A stretch of 64,000 nucleotides of DNA, taken from the NCBI RefSeq assembly GCF_041915215.1, contig NZ_JAYSBV010000002.1. One strand, 5' to 3'. The DNA is from Zoogloea sp021286885. Its GTDB lineage: Bacteria > Pseudomonadota > Gammaproteobacteria > Burkholderiales > Rhodocyclaceae. The notes beneath the pieces are model-generated. The model searched no databases, was not told the origin of the DNA, and saw only the letters and a program-made list of their open reading frames with translations. Positions within the stretch are counted from its first letter, which is position 1. Each line of letters starts with the position of its first letter. The position numbers and the translations under genes were made by a program. Below, piece by piece: positions 17,080 to 26,484 of the stretch.

Positions 17080-18335
17080 CAGGCCTTGCGCTCCAGCACG
17101 GCGGCGAAGAAACCGTCGGTGTCGTGGGTGGCGGGGCTGAGCTGGAGCAGTTCGCCGGATTCAACCTGAATGTCGTGCTTGGCCAGCACTTCAGAGGCGT
17201 TGAGCTTCACAAAGCCCGGGTTGGCGGCCAGGAAGGCTTCCACCACGTCCTGGTTTTCTTCGGGCAGCACGCTGCAGGTGGCGTACACCAGACGCCCGCC
17301 CACCTTCACCAGCCGGGCGGCGCTGGCCAGGATGGCAGCTTGCTTGACGGTGAGTTCGGCCAGGGCCTCGGGGCTCTGCCGCCACTTGAGGTCGGGGTTG
17401 CGGCGCAGGGTGCCCAGGCCGCTGCAGGGCGCATCCACCAGCACTCGGTCGATCTTGCCGGCCAGGCGCTTGACCCGGGTATCGTTCTCGCTGTCGATCA
17501 CCACCGGATGAATATTGGAGAGGCCGGAGCGAGCCACCCGGGGCTTGAGCTTGGAGAGGCGCTTTTCCGAAACGTCGAAGGCGTACAGACGGCCAGTGTT
17601 GCGCATCAGGGCGCCCAGCAGCAGGGTCTTGCCACCGGCACCGGCGCAGAAATCCACCACCATCTCGCCGCGCTTGGGCTGGAGCAGGTAGCCCAGCAGC
17701 TGGCTGCCTTCGTCCTGCACTTCAAAGCTGCCATCCAAGAACAGGGGGTGGCGTTGCAGGGCCGGCTTCCCTTCCAGGCGCACCGCCAGGGGGGAGAACT
17801 TGCCCGGTGCGCAGGGGATGCCGTCGGCCTGGAGGCGGGCCACCAGGGCGTCCCGATCCAGCTTGAGGGGATTTACACGCAGATCCAACGGCGCCGAGTT
17901 GTTCATGCTGCGGGCCAGAGCCAGCACTTGCTCGGGGCTCAGGTAGGCCGACAGGCGCTCGGCCAGCCAGTCGGGCAGGTCGGCATTTTCGGCCAGAGTG
18001 GGCTCGGGCAGGCTCTTGGCCTTCACCTCGGTGAAGAACTCCTTGTCCCGGCCATGCAGCGCTTCCAGGTGGCGCAGGGGGGTGCCTTCAACCCGGGCAA
18101 GCCAGGCCAGCACCAGATGGCGCGGTTGGGCCTGGGGGCCGCACAGGCGCTCCAGGGTGCGCTTGCGGCGCAGCACGCCATACACGGCTTCAGCCACGAA
18201 GGCCCGATCCCGGGCGCCGATTTCACGCAGGTCGCGGAAGTAGCGGGACAACACCGCATCGGCGGGGTATTCGAAGGTCAGCACGGAGCGCAGGGCCTGG
18301 CTGGCCGACTGGAGTTGGGCGGGAGAAATGCTCAT
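17079..18335 (-). CDS. RsmB/Nol1/Sun-family rRNA (cytosine-C5) methyltransferase
   Basis: The 418-aa protein transfers methyl from SAM to cytosine C5 in rRNA, most likely RsmB-like. An N-terminal NusB-like helical region (YPADAVLSRYFRD) precedes the methyltransferase core: SAM loop DFCAGAGGKTLLLGAL, motif IV VDAPCSGLGTLRRNPD and motif VI YATCSVLPEENQ, where the two Cys are the catalytic and release residues. ATG 18335 is preferred to an upstream start at 18383 because homology begins at MSISPAQL. A different member of the family, such as RsmF, is possible. Confidence 0.85.
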   Translation of the reverse strand: MSISPAQLQSASQALRSVLTFEYPADAVLSRYFRDLREIGARDRAFVAEAVYGVLRRKRTLERLCGPQAQPRHLVLAWLARVEGTPLRHLEALHGRDKEFFTEVKAKSLPEPTLAENADLPDWLAERLSAYLSPEQVLALARSMNNSAPLDLRVNPLKLDRDALVARLQADGIPCAPGKFSPLAVRLEGKPALQRHPLFLDGSFEVQDEGSQLLGYLLQPKRGEMVVDFCAGAGGKTLLLGALMRNTGRLYAFDVSEKRLSKLKPRVARSGLSNIHPVVIDSENDTRVKRLAGKIDRVLVDAPCSGLGTLRRNPDLKWRQSPEALAELTVKQAAILASAARLVKVGGRLVYATCSVLPEENQDVVEAFLAANPGFVKLNASEVLAKHDIQVESGELLQLSPATHDTDGFFAAVLERKA

Positions 18336-18399
18336 GAAAAGGAATCCGATACAAAAACAGGTGTGATTTACAGGGGCCGGCATCAGGGCCGGCAGGTGT

Positions 18400-19509
18400 T
18401 CAGGGGCGCGCAGCAGCAGGCTGGGGCGCGGCCGATGGCGGGTTCAGGTCTACGCCCGTGGCGACTTGATCGAGGATATCGCCATTTTTGTCGGTGATCT
18501 TGATCCGCACCGGCAGGTTTTCATAGTCCCGGGCGAGCCAGATGTCGATGCGCAGCGCGCCCCCATGGCCGGTGCTCCCCAGATGCACCGCCCGGATGGA
18601 GCCCTGGGGCGTGGCCGGAATCTCGATTTCTTCCACCCCCAGGTTTTCGATATGGGCCCGCACCGCGCTCTTGCCGGTGACGAGCAGCATATCCAGGGCG
18701 CCGGGCACATCCCCCCGCAGAGCCAGGGTGTGGATCAGCGAAAGTACATCCTGGTCGCCCGGCTGGAGGGGGGCTTCCCGGCGCCGCTCACCGGCCACCA
18801 GACGCACCACGCCGCCGGCCCAGTCGAAATCCGCCTTTTCGCGCAACTCGCCGTTGCGCTCCACAGCAAACTTCTCGGGGGCCAGGCCCGCCGGGCCCAG
18901 GGTGCCCTCGCTGCGCTGGATCATCCGGAAAGACTTGATGAGCCCCACCAGCCCGGTGGTTTCGATCACCGTTTCCATGGAGTAATGGTGCTCATCGTGG
19001 GTCCAGGCATGGACGGTGCGGCCGATGATGAAATTGCGTTCGCCCCGGATCACGTTGTACTGGATCTTGCCCCGACTCAGCCAGCGCTCCACCGGCAGCC
19101 CAGCGGCCACCGGCGCGGGGGCAGCCTCGGGCGTGCTGGTTGGCACTTCAGGTGCGACCGGAGCCTCAGGCACCCCGGGCGCTGCAGCCAGGGCGGGCAC
19201 ATCCGGCAGCGTGTCCGCTGTATTCCCCGATGCGCTCTCCGATGGGGCCGCTGGCGTGGGGGCCGCAGGCCGAGGCCGGGCAGCGGGACGGGGGCGCGGC
19301 TGGGGACGGGCTGGGGGCGCGGCCTCAGGGCGAGCCGGCATGGAGGGCAAGGGGGTGAGCCGGGCATCCAGCGGGGGTAGCACGTTGGCATCCTCCGCAG
19401 GCAGGCGCCAGGCTGGCCCGCCTATCACGACCAGATGCACCACGAGGGACACCCCCGCCGCCAGCAACAGCCGACGGCCAGGCTTCCCGGTCAGGCCCGG
19501 GTCAGACAA
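18400..19509 (-). CDS. DUF3108 domain protein with TonB-like anchor
   Basis: The 369-aa protein has one N-terminal membrane anchor (about 12-30), a Pro/Ala/Arg-rich linker (50-110) and a C-terminal DUF3108 domain (about 150-350). DUF3108 proteins are predicted periplasmic beta-rich proteins of unknown role. Anchor plus proline-rich linker resembles TonB-type proteins, but the TonB C-terminal fold is absent. It lies 6 bp after purN in the same operon. Confidence 0.8.
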   Translation of the reverse strand: MSDPGLTGKPGRRLLLAAGVSLVVHLVVIGGPAWRLPAEDANVLPPLDARLTPLPSMPARPEAAPPARPQPRPRPAARPRPAAPTPAAPSESASGNTADTLPDVPALAAAPGVPEAPVAPEVPTSTPEAAPAPVAAGLPVERWLSRGKIQYNVIRGERNFIIGRTVHAWTHDEHHYSMETVIETTGLVGLIKSFRMIQRSEGTLGPAGLAPEKFAVERNGELREKADFDWAGGVVRLVAGERRREAPLQPGDQDVLSLIHTLALRGDVPGALDMLLVTGKSAVRAHIENLGVEEIEIPATPQGSIRAVHLGSTGHGGALRIDIWLARDYENLPVRIKITDKNGDILDQVATGVDLNPPSAAPQPAAARP

Positions 19510-19515
19510 GGGCGC

Positions 19516-20160
19516 TCAGGCCTCCACCGGGGGCACGGTCCAGCCCGTGGGGCCAGCCTGCTCGGCAGCGACCCGCACGTGGTTGGGGCCGGTGATGGTG
19601 AGCCGGTCTTCCACAAACCAGCGTACCGCCTGGGGATAGATCCGGTGTTCCTGCACCAGCACCCGGGCTGCCAGGGCGGATTCGTCGTCCCCCTCCTGCA
19701 CGGGCACCACGGCCTGAACCACGATGGGGCCGCAGTCGAGTTCGGCGGTCACGAAATGCACGGTGGTGCCATGCACCCGCACGCCTGCTTCCAGGGCCCG
19801 CTGGTGGGTGTGCAGCCCCGGGAAAGAAGGCAGCAGGCTGGGGTGGATGTTGAGCAGGCGGCCTTCGTAGTGGCGCACGAAATCGGCGGTCAGCACCCGC
19901 ATGAAGCCGGCCAGCACCACCAGATCGGGGGCGTGGCTATCGATCACCCGGGCGAGTTCGGTATCGAAGCTGGCCCGGTCGGGGAAGGCTTTGTGGTCCA
20001 CCACGGCGGTCGCAATCCCATGGCTGGCGGCAAAGCCCAGCCCGGCTGCGTCGGGGCGGTTGGACATGACGGCTGCGATGCGGCTGCCCGGAATTGCGGC
20101 GCGGACGATGGCTTCCATGTTGGAGCCCCGCCCGGAAATCAGGATGACAATGTTTTTCAT
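19516..20160 (-). CDS. purN: phosphoribosylglycinamide formyltransferase PurN
   Basis: PurN formylates GAR using 10-formyl-THF in purine biosynthesis. The 214-aa protein has the N-terminal phosphate loop SGRGSNMEAI and the catalytic triad Asn104, His106 (NIHPSLLPSFPG) and Asp142 (ELDCGPIV), equivalent to Asn106/His108/Asp144 of the E. coli enzyme. The context, between dedA and DUF3108 with gaps of 13 and 6 bp, suggests cotranscription without a pathway link. Confidence 0.96.
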   Translation of the reverse strand: MKNIVILISGRGSNMEAIVRAAIPGSRIAAVMSNRPDAAGLGFAASHGIATAVVDHKAFPDRASFDTELARVIDSHAPDLVVLAGFMRVLTADFVRHYEGRLLNIHPSLLPSFPGLHTHQRALEAGVRVHGTTVHFVTAELDCGPIVVQAVVPVQEGDDESALAARVLVQEHRIYPQAVRWFVEDRLTITGPNHVRVAAEQAGPTGWTVPPVEA

Positions 20161-20173
20161 GCAGAACGAAGCC

Positions 20174-20821
20174 TCAGGCCGCCGCCCGGGCAGAGCGCCC
20201 CTTGAGCCAGCCGATCAGCACCGGCAGCAGGGAAATCGCAATGATCCCGAGGATGACCAGGGAAAGGTTTTTCTTGACCTCGGGCAGGTTGCCAAAGCCG
20301 TAGCCCAGCCAGGTCAGGGAGAAGATCCAGACGCAACCGCCCAGGAAATCGAGGGCCACAAAGCGGCTGTAAGTCATGCGCGCCACCCCGGCCACAAAGG
20401 GCGCAAAGGTGCGCAGCAGGGGCAGGAAGCGGGCGATGATGATGGTCTTGCCGCCGTGTTCCTCAAAGTAGGAGTGGGTCTTGTTGAAGGCCGCCCGGTT
20501 GAAGATGCGGGAGTTTTCCCAGGCAAACACCTTGGGGCCTATGGTGTGGCCGATCCAGTAGTTGGTGTTGTCCCCCAGCACTGCTGCCGAGAGCAGCACG
20601 CCGCACAGCATCCAGATGTCCATCCCGCCCGTGGCCGCCAGGGCTCCGGCGACAAACAGCAAAGAGTCACCCGGCAGGAAAGGAAAGATCACCAAACCTG
20701 TTTCACAGTAAATGATCAGGAACAAAATGCCGTAAATCCAGGGACCGTACTGGTTCGTCAACGCCGCCAGATGAACATCCAGATGCAGGACGATGTCTAT
20801 AAATGATGTGAGCAGTTCCAT
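20174..20821 (-). CDS. DedA-family membrane protein
   Basis: The 215-aa integral membrane protein is of the DedA/DUF697-like flippase superfamily, members of which are implicated in undecaprenyl-phosphate or phospholipid recycling and envelope homeostasis. The family motifs FPFLPGDSLLF and FARFxPxxRTF (here IIARFLPLLRTFAPF) are present. ATG 20821 (MELLTSFIDI) is chosen over an upstream ATG at 20866, since homology begins at MELL. It heads the minus-strand operon. Confidence 0.92.
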   Translation of the reverse strand: MELLTSFIDIVLHLDVHLAALTNQYGPWIYGILFLIIYCETGLVIFPFLPGDSLLFVAGALAATGGMDIWMLCGVLLSAAVLGDNTNYWIGHTIGPKVFAWENSRIFNRAAFNKTHSYFEEHGGKTIIIARFLPLLRTFAPFVAGVARMTYSRFVALDFLGGCVWIFSLTWLGYGFGNLPEVKKNLSLVILGIIAISLLPVLIGWLKGRSARAAA

Positions 20822-20838
20822 GGGTGCAGTGCAAAAAA

Positions 20839-20889
20839 TGCAGGTGCGCCATGATACCGGAGCCACGCACAGGCTGCTTTTGCAGGTGC
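20839..20889. repeat. 9-bp direct repeats between divergent genes
   Basis: TGCAGGTGC occurs at 20839-20847 and again at 20881-20889, 42 bp apart (about four helical turns), in the 124-bp gap between dedA and the divergent J-like gene. It could be a regulator site or chance. Confidence 0.25.
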
Positions 20890-20945
20890 ATAATTCTCGC
20901 CAACAACGTCCTTAACTGGTGCCCTCCCACCCCCGGAGCCCCACG

Positions 20946-21746
20946 ATGACTGATTCACCCTCCCTGTTCCGCGCCGACTACCCGGGCCACGACACGCTCC
21001 CCCAACAGCTCGCCAATGCCCTGGAAGCCCTCGAATGGCTGGAGCGCTTCGAGCGCCCCTATCTGCTTGCCCGCTATCAAGCCAGCCTGGGCGAGCTGGA
21101 AGTGCGCCTTCTGGGGCTCAAGGTGGAAACCCGCGCCTACCGCTGCCGGGTGGATCTGGGCCAGGCTCGTCTGCGCCGGGGCGAAGCCCTGAGCCCGGTG
21201 GCGCTGGCTGCCATTGAGCGGGCGGTGGCCTCCGAGCTGCTCGCCTGGCAATCCATCGAGGCCGACCACAACCGGGTGCTGGCCCGCAGCAAGCGCCACC
21301 CGGGCGGCCGCCCGCCCCTGGATCCCGAGCGGGTGAGCCGCTGCCGCGCCGCCTGGCGCCGCCTCGCCTGCCGGCTCCACCCCGAAATCCGCCCGGGCGA
21401 AGCCTTTGCCGACCGCTACTGGGGCAAGGTGCAAGAAGCCTACCGGGACATGAACGCCGATCTGCTGGACGCCCTTGCGCCCTTCATCGAGCGTGAAGTG
21501 TCGGCGCCCACGCCCACCCCAGAAGAAACCGTACGCCTCGCCAAGCTGCTGGAAGTCCGCCGCAAGCGGCTCCACTCCCAGGAAGCCCAAGCCCCCTTCA
21601 CCTGGGCCGACCACCTGGAAGACCCGGACTGGATCGCCGAAAAACGCGCCGGCCTGATGAGCGAAATCGAAGCCGAATCCGACACCCTGGCCACCCTGGT
21701 GCTTACCTTTGCCGGCATGTCGGCGGGGGCATCGACGGCGACCTGA
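20946..21746 (+). CDS. uncharacterised protein with a degenerate J-domain-like segment
   Basis: The 266-aa soluble protein is of unassigned function. Residues 131-175 resemble the core of a J domain: a basic helix (CRAAWRRLACRL), the turn HPE (145-147) where DnaJ proteins have HPD, and a helix ending VQEAYRDMN. In classical J proteins the Asp of HPD is essential for stimulating Hsp70 ATPase, so Glu here implies altered or lost activity. The flanks (1-110 and 190-250) are charged and helix-rich, likely coiled coil. ATG 20946 is preferred since CGGAG sits 8 bases upstream; an in-frame ATG at 20919 lacks this. It is monocistronic, followed by a terminator. Confidence 0.7.
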   Translation: MTDSPSLFRADYPGHDTLPQQLANALEALEWLERFERPYLLARYQASLGELEVRLLGLKVETRAYRCRVDLGQARLRRGEALSPVALAAIERAVASELLAWQSIEADHNRVLARSKRHPGGRPPLDPERVSRCRAAWRRLACRLHPEIRPGEAFADRYWGKVQEAYRDMNADLLDALAPFIEREVSAPTPTPEETVRLAKLLEVRRKRLHSQEAQAPFTWADHLEDPDWIAEKRAGLMSEIEAESDTLATLVLTFAGMSAGASTAT

Positions 21747-21772
21747 GGGCCCACGCCCCCCGCCCGCCAACA

Positions 21773-21808
21773 AAAACGGCGCCCGGTTTGAGTCCGGAGC
21801 GCCGTTTT
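21773..21808. terminator. bidirectional terminator
   Basis: AAAACGGCGC pairs with GCGCCGTTTT around a 16-nt loop (which can extend the stem), followed by TGTTTT on the plus strand and preceded by an A-run that gives U's on the minus strand. It separates the convergent J-like gene and pepN. Confidence 0.85.
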
Positions 21809-21823
21809 GTTTTGGAGTTACAA

Positions 21824-21865
21824 GCTTAAACCCAGAGGCTTAACCCCAAGGGCTTAAACCAGCGC
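21824..21865. repeat. three 14-bp tandem repeats at the pepN stop codon
   Basis: GCTTAAACCCAGAG (21824), GCTTAACCCCAAGG (21838) and a third copy starting at 21852 follow one another. On the minus strand each contains TAA, the last-listed being the actual pepN stop (21856-21854). With a 14-bp period the three TAAs fall in three different frames. Confidence 0.6.
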
Positions 21866-24526
21866 CTTCCCCACCACCTCCGCCACATCCGGCGAGAGCC
21901 CCGGGGTTTCGGAGACTTGCACCAGCGCGGCGCGGATGCGTTCGCGGATGGCCGGGGTGAATTTGCGCCAGCCTTCCTGGGTGCGGGCCATGCGGGAGGC
22001 GACCTGGGGATTCATCCGGTCGAGGGCGACCACGGTTTCGGCCCAGAAGGCATAGCCGGCACCGTCGGCCCGGTGGAACTCCGCCGGGTTGCTGCGGAAG
22101 AAGCCACCCAGCAGGGAATACACCTTGTTGGGATTGCTCAGGCTGAAGGCGGGGTTGGCCATCAGGCTGCGCACCTGCGCCAGGCTATCGGGGGCCTGAG
22201 CTGACCAGCGCCAGGCGGTGGCCTGGAGCAGGAACCACTTGTCGAGCACCAGGGCGTCGTCTTGGTAGCGCTGGTAGAAGGCTGCGAGGGCGGCTTCCCG
22301 GGCGGGGGCGTCGCTTTGAACCAGGGCGGCCAGGGCGCCGTAACGCTCGGTCATGTTGCCCGCGTGCTCAAACTGCTTCTGGGCCAGATCAATGGCCGTG
22401 GCACCGCCCCAGGCGGTGAGGTAGCGCAGGCACAGGTTGCGCAGGGCGCGCTTGCCCGCATCTGCCGGATGGTAGCGGTACTCGCCTTCCACCTCCAGAT
22501 CCAGGTAACGATCCATAAAGTCGGCCTGCATGGCGTGGCCCAGGCCACGCATCAGCTGCTGCAGGGCGGCGCGCAGGGGGGCTGGATCGGCGGGCTGCAT
22601 GCGCTCCAGCAGATAGTTTTCGGCGGGCAGGCTGAGGGCTTCGGCCAGGAAGGCCGGGTCGAGGCTTTCATCCACCAGCAGGGCCCGGAAGGCATGGGCG
22701 AAGGCCTGGGGGATTTCAGCCGGCTGGCCGGCGGCATGGGCGGCGGCGAGGTTCAGCACGACCCGCTCCATGTAGCGCTGGCCGGCGTCCCAACGGTTGA
22801 AGGGGTCGCTGTCGTGGGCCATGCGGAAGGCCAGGGTGGCATCGTCTTCGTCCAGCGCCAACACCACCGGGGCCGAGAAGCCGCGCAGCAGGGAAGGCAC
22901 CGGCGCAGCGCTCAGGCCGGTAAACACCCATTCCTGGGTGGCCGCCTTGAACTGGAGCACCCGGGTGGTTTCGCCCGGGTGGCTTTCGCCCACCAGTTGC
23001 AGGGGCAGATCCTGGCCATCCGGCCCGATCAGGCCCAAGGCCACCGGAATGTGCAGGGGCAGCTTGTCGGGCTGGCCCGGGGTGGCGGGGGTGTGCTGGC
23101 TGAGGCGCAGGGTGTAGCTGCCCGTGGCTGCATCGTAGCTGCCCTGGGCTTCGACCTGGGGCGTGCCGGCCTGGCTGTACCAGCGCATGAACTGGTCCAG
23201 ATCGGCGCCATTGGCTTCGGCCATGCACTGCACGAAATCGTCGCAGGTGACGGCCTGGCCGTCGTGGTAGGAGAAATACAGATCCATCCCGTTACGGAAG
23301 CCTTCCACCCCCAGCAGGGTGTGCAGCATGCGGATCACTTCAGAGCCCTTTTCGTACACCGTGGCGGTGTAGAAATTATTGATCTCCTGGTAGGACTCGG
23401 GGCGGATCGGGTGGGCCATGGGGCCCGCGTCCTCGCCAAACTGGGCGGTGCGCAGCACCCGGACGTTGGCGATGCGGGTCACGGCACGGGCCGAGGCCGC
23501 ACCGCCCTCCCCCGCCGCCCGGGCCATCATGTCGGCGGAGAACTGCTGATCCCGGAACACCGTGAGGCCTTCCTTGAGGGTGAGCTGGAACCAGTCCCGG
23601 CAAGTGACCCGGTTGCCCGTCCAGTTATGGAAATATTCGTGGGCCACCACGCTTTCCACGTTCTCGTAATCCACGTCGGTGCCGGTTTCCGGGTTGGCCA
23701 GCACGTACTTGGTGTTGAAGATGTTGAGGCCCTTGTTCTCCATGGCCCCCATGTTGAAATCCGACACCGCCACGATCATGAAGCGGTCCAGATCCAGCTC
23801 CAGACCAAACACGTCCTCATCCCAGCGCATGGAATGGATCAGGGATTCCATCGCATGGGCGGTACGGTCCATGTCGCGGGCCTCCACCCACACCTGGAGC
23901 AGCACCTCACGCCCGCTGCGGGTCTCGACCCGGCGCTCCAGGGCCTGCAGATCAGCAGCCACTAGGGCAAACAGGTAGGAAGGCTTGGGGAAGGGATCTT
24001 CCCAGCGGGCAAAGTGACGCCCATCGGGCAGATCGCCGGTTTCCAGCAGGTTGCCGTTGGAGAGCAGCACCGGGCAGCTGGCCTTGTCGGCCTCCAGGCG
24101 CACGGCGTAGCGCGCCATCACATCTGGCCGGTCGGGGAAATAGGTGATGCTGCGAAAACCCTCGGCCTCGCACTGGGTGTAATACCCGCCCCGGGACAGA
24201 TACAGCCCCGACAAAGTCTTGTTGGCCGCCGGGTTGATCTCGGTGACGATCTCCAGGGCGACTTCCTCGCCCGTCACATCCAACTCCAGGCCCGTGGCCG
24301 TGCGCCGGTACTGGTCATCCGCCAGCAACTGGCCATCCAGCCGGACGGAAATCAGCACCAGCCCATCCCCATACAACACCACCGGCCCCGCCTCCGCCTC
24401 GGGGTTGCGCAGGCAACGCAAGCGGCTGGTGACACGGGTGGCTTCGGGGGCCAGGGAGAAGTCGAGTTCGACGGTGTCGACGGTGTAGGCCAGGGGGCGG
24501 TAGTCAGAGCGGAGGATGGTGGACAT
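21854..24526 (-). CDS. pepN: aminopeptidase N (M1 family)
   Basis: PepN is a cytoplasmic zinc aminopeptidase with broad N-terminal specificity. The 890-aa protein matches the proteobacterial family length. The zinc site is His296-Glu297-x-x-His300 (HEYFHNW) with Glu319 in TLKEGLTVF, and the exopeptidase signature GAMENKG lies upstream. ATG 24526 (MSTILRSDYRP) is chosen; a frame extending 30 codons further upstream is unlike the family. The stop lies inside a three-copy repeat. Confidence 0.95.
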   Translation of the reverse strand: MSTILRSDYRPLAYTVDTVELDFSLAPEATRVTSRLRCLRNPEAEAGPVVLYGDGLVLISVRLDGQLLADDQYRRTATGLELDVTGEEVALEIVTEINPAANKTLSGLYLSRGGYYTQCEAEGFRSITYFPDRPDVMARYAVRLEADKASCPVLLSNGNLLETGDLPDGRHFARWEDPFPKPSYLFALVAADLQALERRVETRSGREVLLQVWVEARDMDRTAHAMESLIHSMRWDEDVFGLELDLDRFMIVAVSDFNMGAMENKGLNIFNTKYVLANPETGTDVDYENVESVVAHEYFHNWTGNRVTCRDWFQLTLKEGLTVFRDQQFSADMMARAAGEGGAASARAVTRIANVRVLRTAQFGEDAGPMAHPIRPESYQEINNFYTATVYEKGSEVIRMLHTLLGVEGFRNGMDLYFSYHDGQAVTCDDFVQCMAEANGADLDQFMRWYSQAGTPQVEAQGSYDAATGSYTLRLSQHTPATPGQPDKLPLHIPVALGLIGPDGQDLPLQLVGESHPGETTRVLQFKAATQEWVFTGLSAAPVPSLLRGFSAPVVLALDEDDATLAFRMAHDSDPFNRWDAGQRYMERVVLNLAAAHAAGQPAEIPQAFAHAFRALLVDESLDPAFLAEALSLPAENYLLERMQPADPAPLRAALQQLMRGLGHAMQADFMDRYLDLEVEGEYRYHPADAGKRALRNLCLRYLTAWGGATAIDLAQKQFEHAGNMTERYGALAALVQSDAPAREAALAAFYQRYQDDALVLDKWFLLQATAWRWSAQAPDSLAQVRSLMANPAFSLSNPNKVYSLLGGFFRSNPAEFHRADGAGYAFWAETVVALDRMNPQVASRMARTQEGWRKFTPAIRERIRAALVQVSETPGLSPDVAEVVGKALV

Positions 24527-24951
24527 GGAAACGGGTACGTGTGCCGAAGGTGAAGGGGAGGATTGTAAGAGACAAGTCTCTTTCCCGGACACAGCGCATG
24601 CGTGTGCCACGTCCACAGAGCCCTACAGCACCATACAGGCGCATCAAAATTTCGATAAATTTTTTCTATAACAATGGACGTAAAATGCTTTCTGTTAGAA
24701 TCAGTCTGTCCACACCGACAATCCATAGTGAATTACTTGGCCGCTTTTATAAGAATCATTCACAAGACAAAAGGCAACACAGACAGCAAGTCAAGGCAAT
24801 AACACCAAACACCCTGACAAATATTTACCTCGACACCCAGGCAACATGCCGGATTGCTGCGTACCTGCCCCCTGTAGCCCCACCACGCCAACACGTATGA
24901 CACTTCACTTCTGACAACAAATACCCATACAAGCACAAAGGACTTTGAAAC
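24527..24951. other. AT-rich non-coding gap before the O-polysaccharide cluster
   Basis: This 425-bp divergent gap between pepN and wzm is markedly AT-richer than the flanks. It contains poly-T/poly-A stretches around 24640-24690 and 24750-24810. TATAAC (24667-24672) and TAAAAT (about 24681) are possible -10 elements, but neither has a good -35. I see no JUMPstart sequence. Short open frames here lack ribosome-binding sites and look accidental. It probably holds the promoter and leader of the wzm operon. Confidence 0.5.
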
Positions 24952-25698
24952 GTGACACTGATAAAAAATGCCTTTTATCTTGCATGGACGGATACCCGGG
25001 CACGCTACAAAAAAAGCATCCTCGGCCCGCTGTGGCTGACTCTGGGCAATCTGATCGGAATTCTCGGACTCAACGTGGTGTGGGCAAGCCTTCTGAAAGA
25101 GGAGATGAACACCTTTGTTCCATCCCTCACGATCGGCATGATTGTCTGGCAGCTGGTGGCCGGCTCTATCGGCGAAGGGCCGGCAACCTTCATCCGGCAT
25201 GCCAACATCATTCGCAATGTCGCCATTCCGTCATGGTTTTTTGTGATCCGGGCCCTTTCGCGCCAACTGATCAACTTTGCACACAATCTCCTGATCATGG
25301 TGGTAGTCGTCTGGTACTTCGACTATCCGCTGCAGGCCCAGATGTGGCTGGTCGCACCCGGCATGCTGCTGATCATCCTGAACCTGTTCTGGATTATTTA
25401 CCTGCTCGGACTGCTGGGGGCCCGCTTCCGAGATGTGGAATATCTGATCAATGCACTCCTCCCACTGTTGTTCTTCATGAGCCCAGTGATATTCCGCCCC
25501 GACCGACTGCCGGTGGACATGAATATCGTCTGGCTGAACCCCTTCAGCTACTTCATCGAAGTGGTGCGAGCTCCCATCATGGGCACTACACCTGACAGCA
25601 AGGGCTTTATTGTCATGGGCGGCATGCTCCTGGCTGGCGGCATCATCACTTTTCTGATCAATCAGCGCTACGGTCGCAAACTGGCTTTCTGGGTATAA
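24952..25698 (+). CDS. wzm: O-polysaccharide ABC exporter permease Wzm
   Basis: Wzm is the membrane subunit of the ABC transporter that flips finished O-polysaccharide to the periplasm. The 248-aa protein is of the ABC-2 type, with an amphipathic start (TDTRARYKKSILGPLW), about six membrane segments and the terminal loop PFSYFIEVVRAP that is typical of polysaccharide exporters. The start is GTG 24952 preceded by AAAGGA. The stop is 4 bp before wzt. Base composition is clearly lower in GC than pepN or mnmC. Confidence 0.92.
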   Translation: MTLIKNAFYLAWTDTRARYKKSILGPLWLTLGNLIGILGLNVVWASLLKEEMNTFVPSLTIGMIVWQLVAGSIGEGPATFIRHANIIRNVAIPSWFFVIRALSRQLINFAHNLLIMVVVVWYFDYPLQAQMWLVAPGMLLIILNLFWIIYLLGLLGARFRDVEYLINALLPLLFFMSPVIFRPDRLPVDMNIVWLNPFSYFIEVVRAPIMGTTPDSKGFIVMGGMLLAGGIITFLINQRYGRKLAFWV

Positions 25699-25702
25699 GC
25701 AC

Positions 25703-26425
25703 ATGGCTGAAATAACCTTTGAAAATATCACCCTGAAATATCCAATTTTCAACAGCCGCAACATGTCCTTGCGCAACCAGCTGGTACGGATCGCCACTGG
25801 GGGCACCATCGAAAGCGAAGCCGGCCACATGACCGTGGTCACAGCGCTGAAAGACGTCAGCTTCACACTCAGGGATGGAGATGCCGTCGGACTGGTCGGT
25901 CACAATGGTGCCGGAAAGAGCACCATGCTGCGCACCATGGCAGGCATCTACCCACCCCACTCCGGCAGAATACGCAGCCAGGGGCGCATTGCCACCGTCC
26001 TGGAGATCGGCTCAGGGCTTGAGCCGGAGCTCTCAGGCTACGACAACATCATCAATCTTGGCATGATGATGGGCCTCAGCCTCAAAGAGGCACGCGCCCT
26101 GACACCGGATATCGAGGAATTCACCGAGCTGGGTGATTTTCTTCAACTCCCCATCCGAACCTACTCATCAGGCATGACAATGCGCTTGATGTTTGCGGTC
26201 GCAACCGCCATCACACCAGAAATTCTGCTGATTGATGAAATGTTCTCGACTGGGGATGCGGGCTTCCAGGAAAAAAGCCTGGAGCGCATCCGCCGCCTGA
26301 TATCGTCAGCCAAAATTTTTGTGTTCGCGTCGCACAACCCTGAACTCATCAAACTGTACTGCAACCGGATTTTTCATTTGGAACATGGCAAGCTGACAGA
26401 AATCCCCATCAGCACCTATCCGTAA
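25703..26425 (+). CDS. wzt: O-polysaccharide ABC exporter ATPase Wzt (short form)
   Basis: The 240-aa nucleotide-binding subunit pairs with Wzm. It has Walker A GHNGAGKST (Lys72), signature TYSSGM (153-158), Walker B ILLIDEM (174-180) and switch His211. There is no C-terminal carbohydrate-binding domain, unlike Wzt proteins that recognise a capped glycan end. This matches the galactan-type systems, where export is coupled to polymerisation without a terminal modification. Confidence 0.93.
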   Translation: MAEITFENITLKYPIFNSRNMSLRNQLVRIATGGTIESEAGHMTVVTALKDVSFTLRDGDAVGLVGHNGAGKSTMLRTMAGIYPPHSGRIRSQGRIATVLEIGSGLEPELSGYDNIINLGMMMGLSLKEARALTPDIEEFTELGDFLQLPIRTYSSGMTMRLMFAVATAITPEILLIDEMFSTGDAGFQEKSLERIRRLISSAKIFVFASHNPELIKLYCNRIFHLEHGKLTEIPISTYP

Positions 26426-26484
26426 AGAGCGGCAGCTTGTATCACAAGATCAAAACCACAAACTTACAGGACTCCAGCACAATC

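Noticed and set aside
24541..24900. Plus-strand 119-codon frame and an overlapping minus-strand frame (to 25200) before wzm
   Set aside because: No ribosome-binding sites, low-complexity composition and no domain; the region behaves as a regulatory gap.
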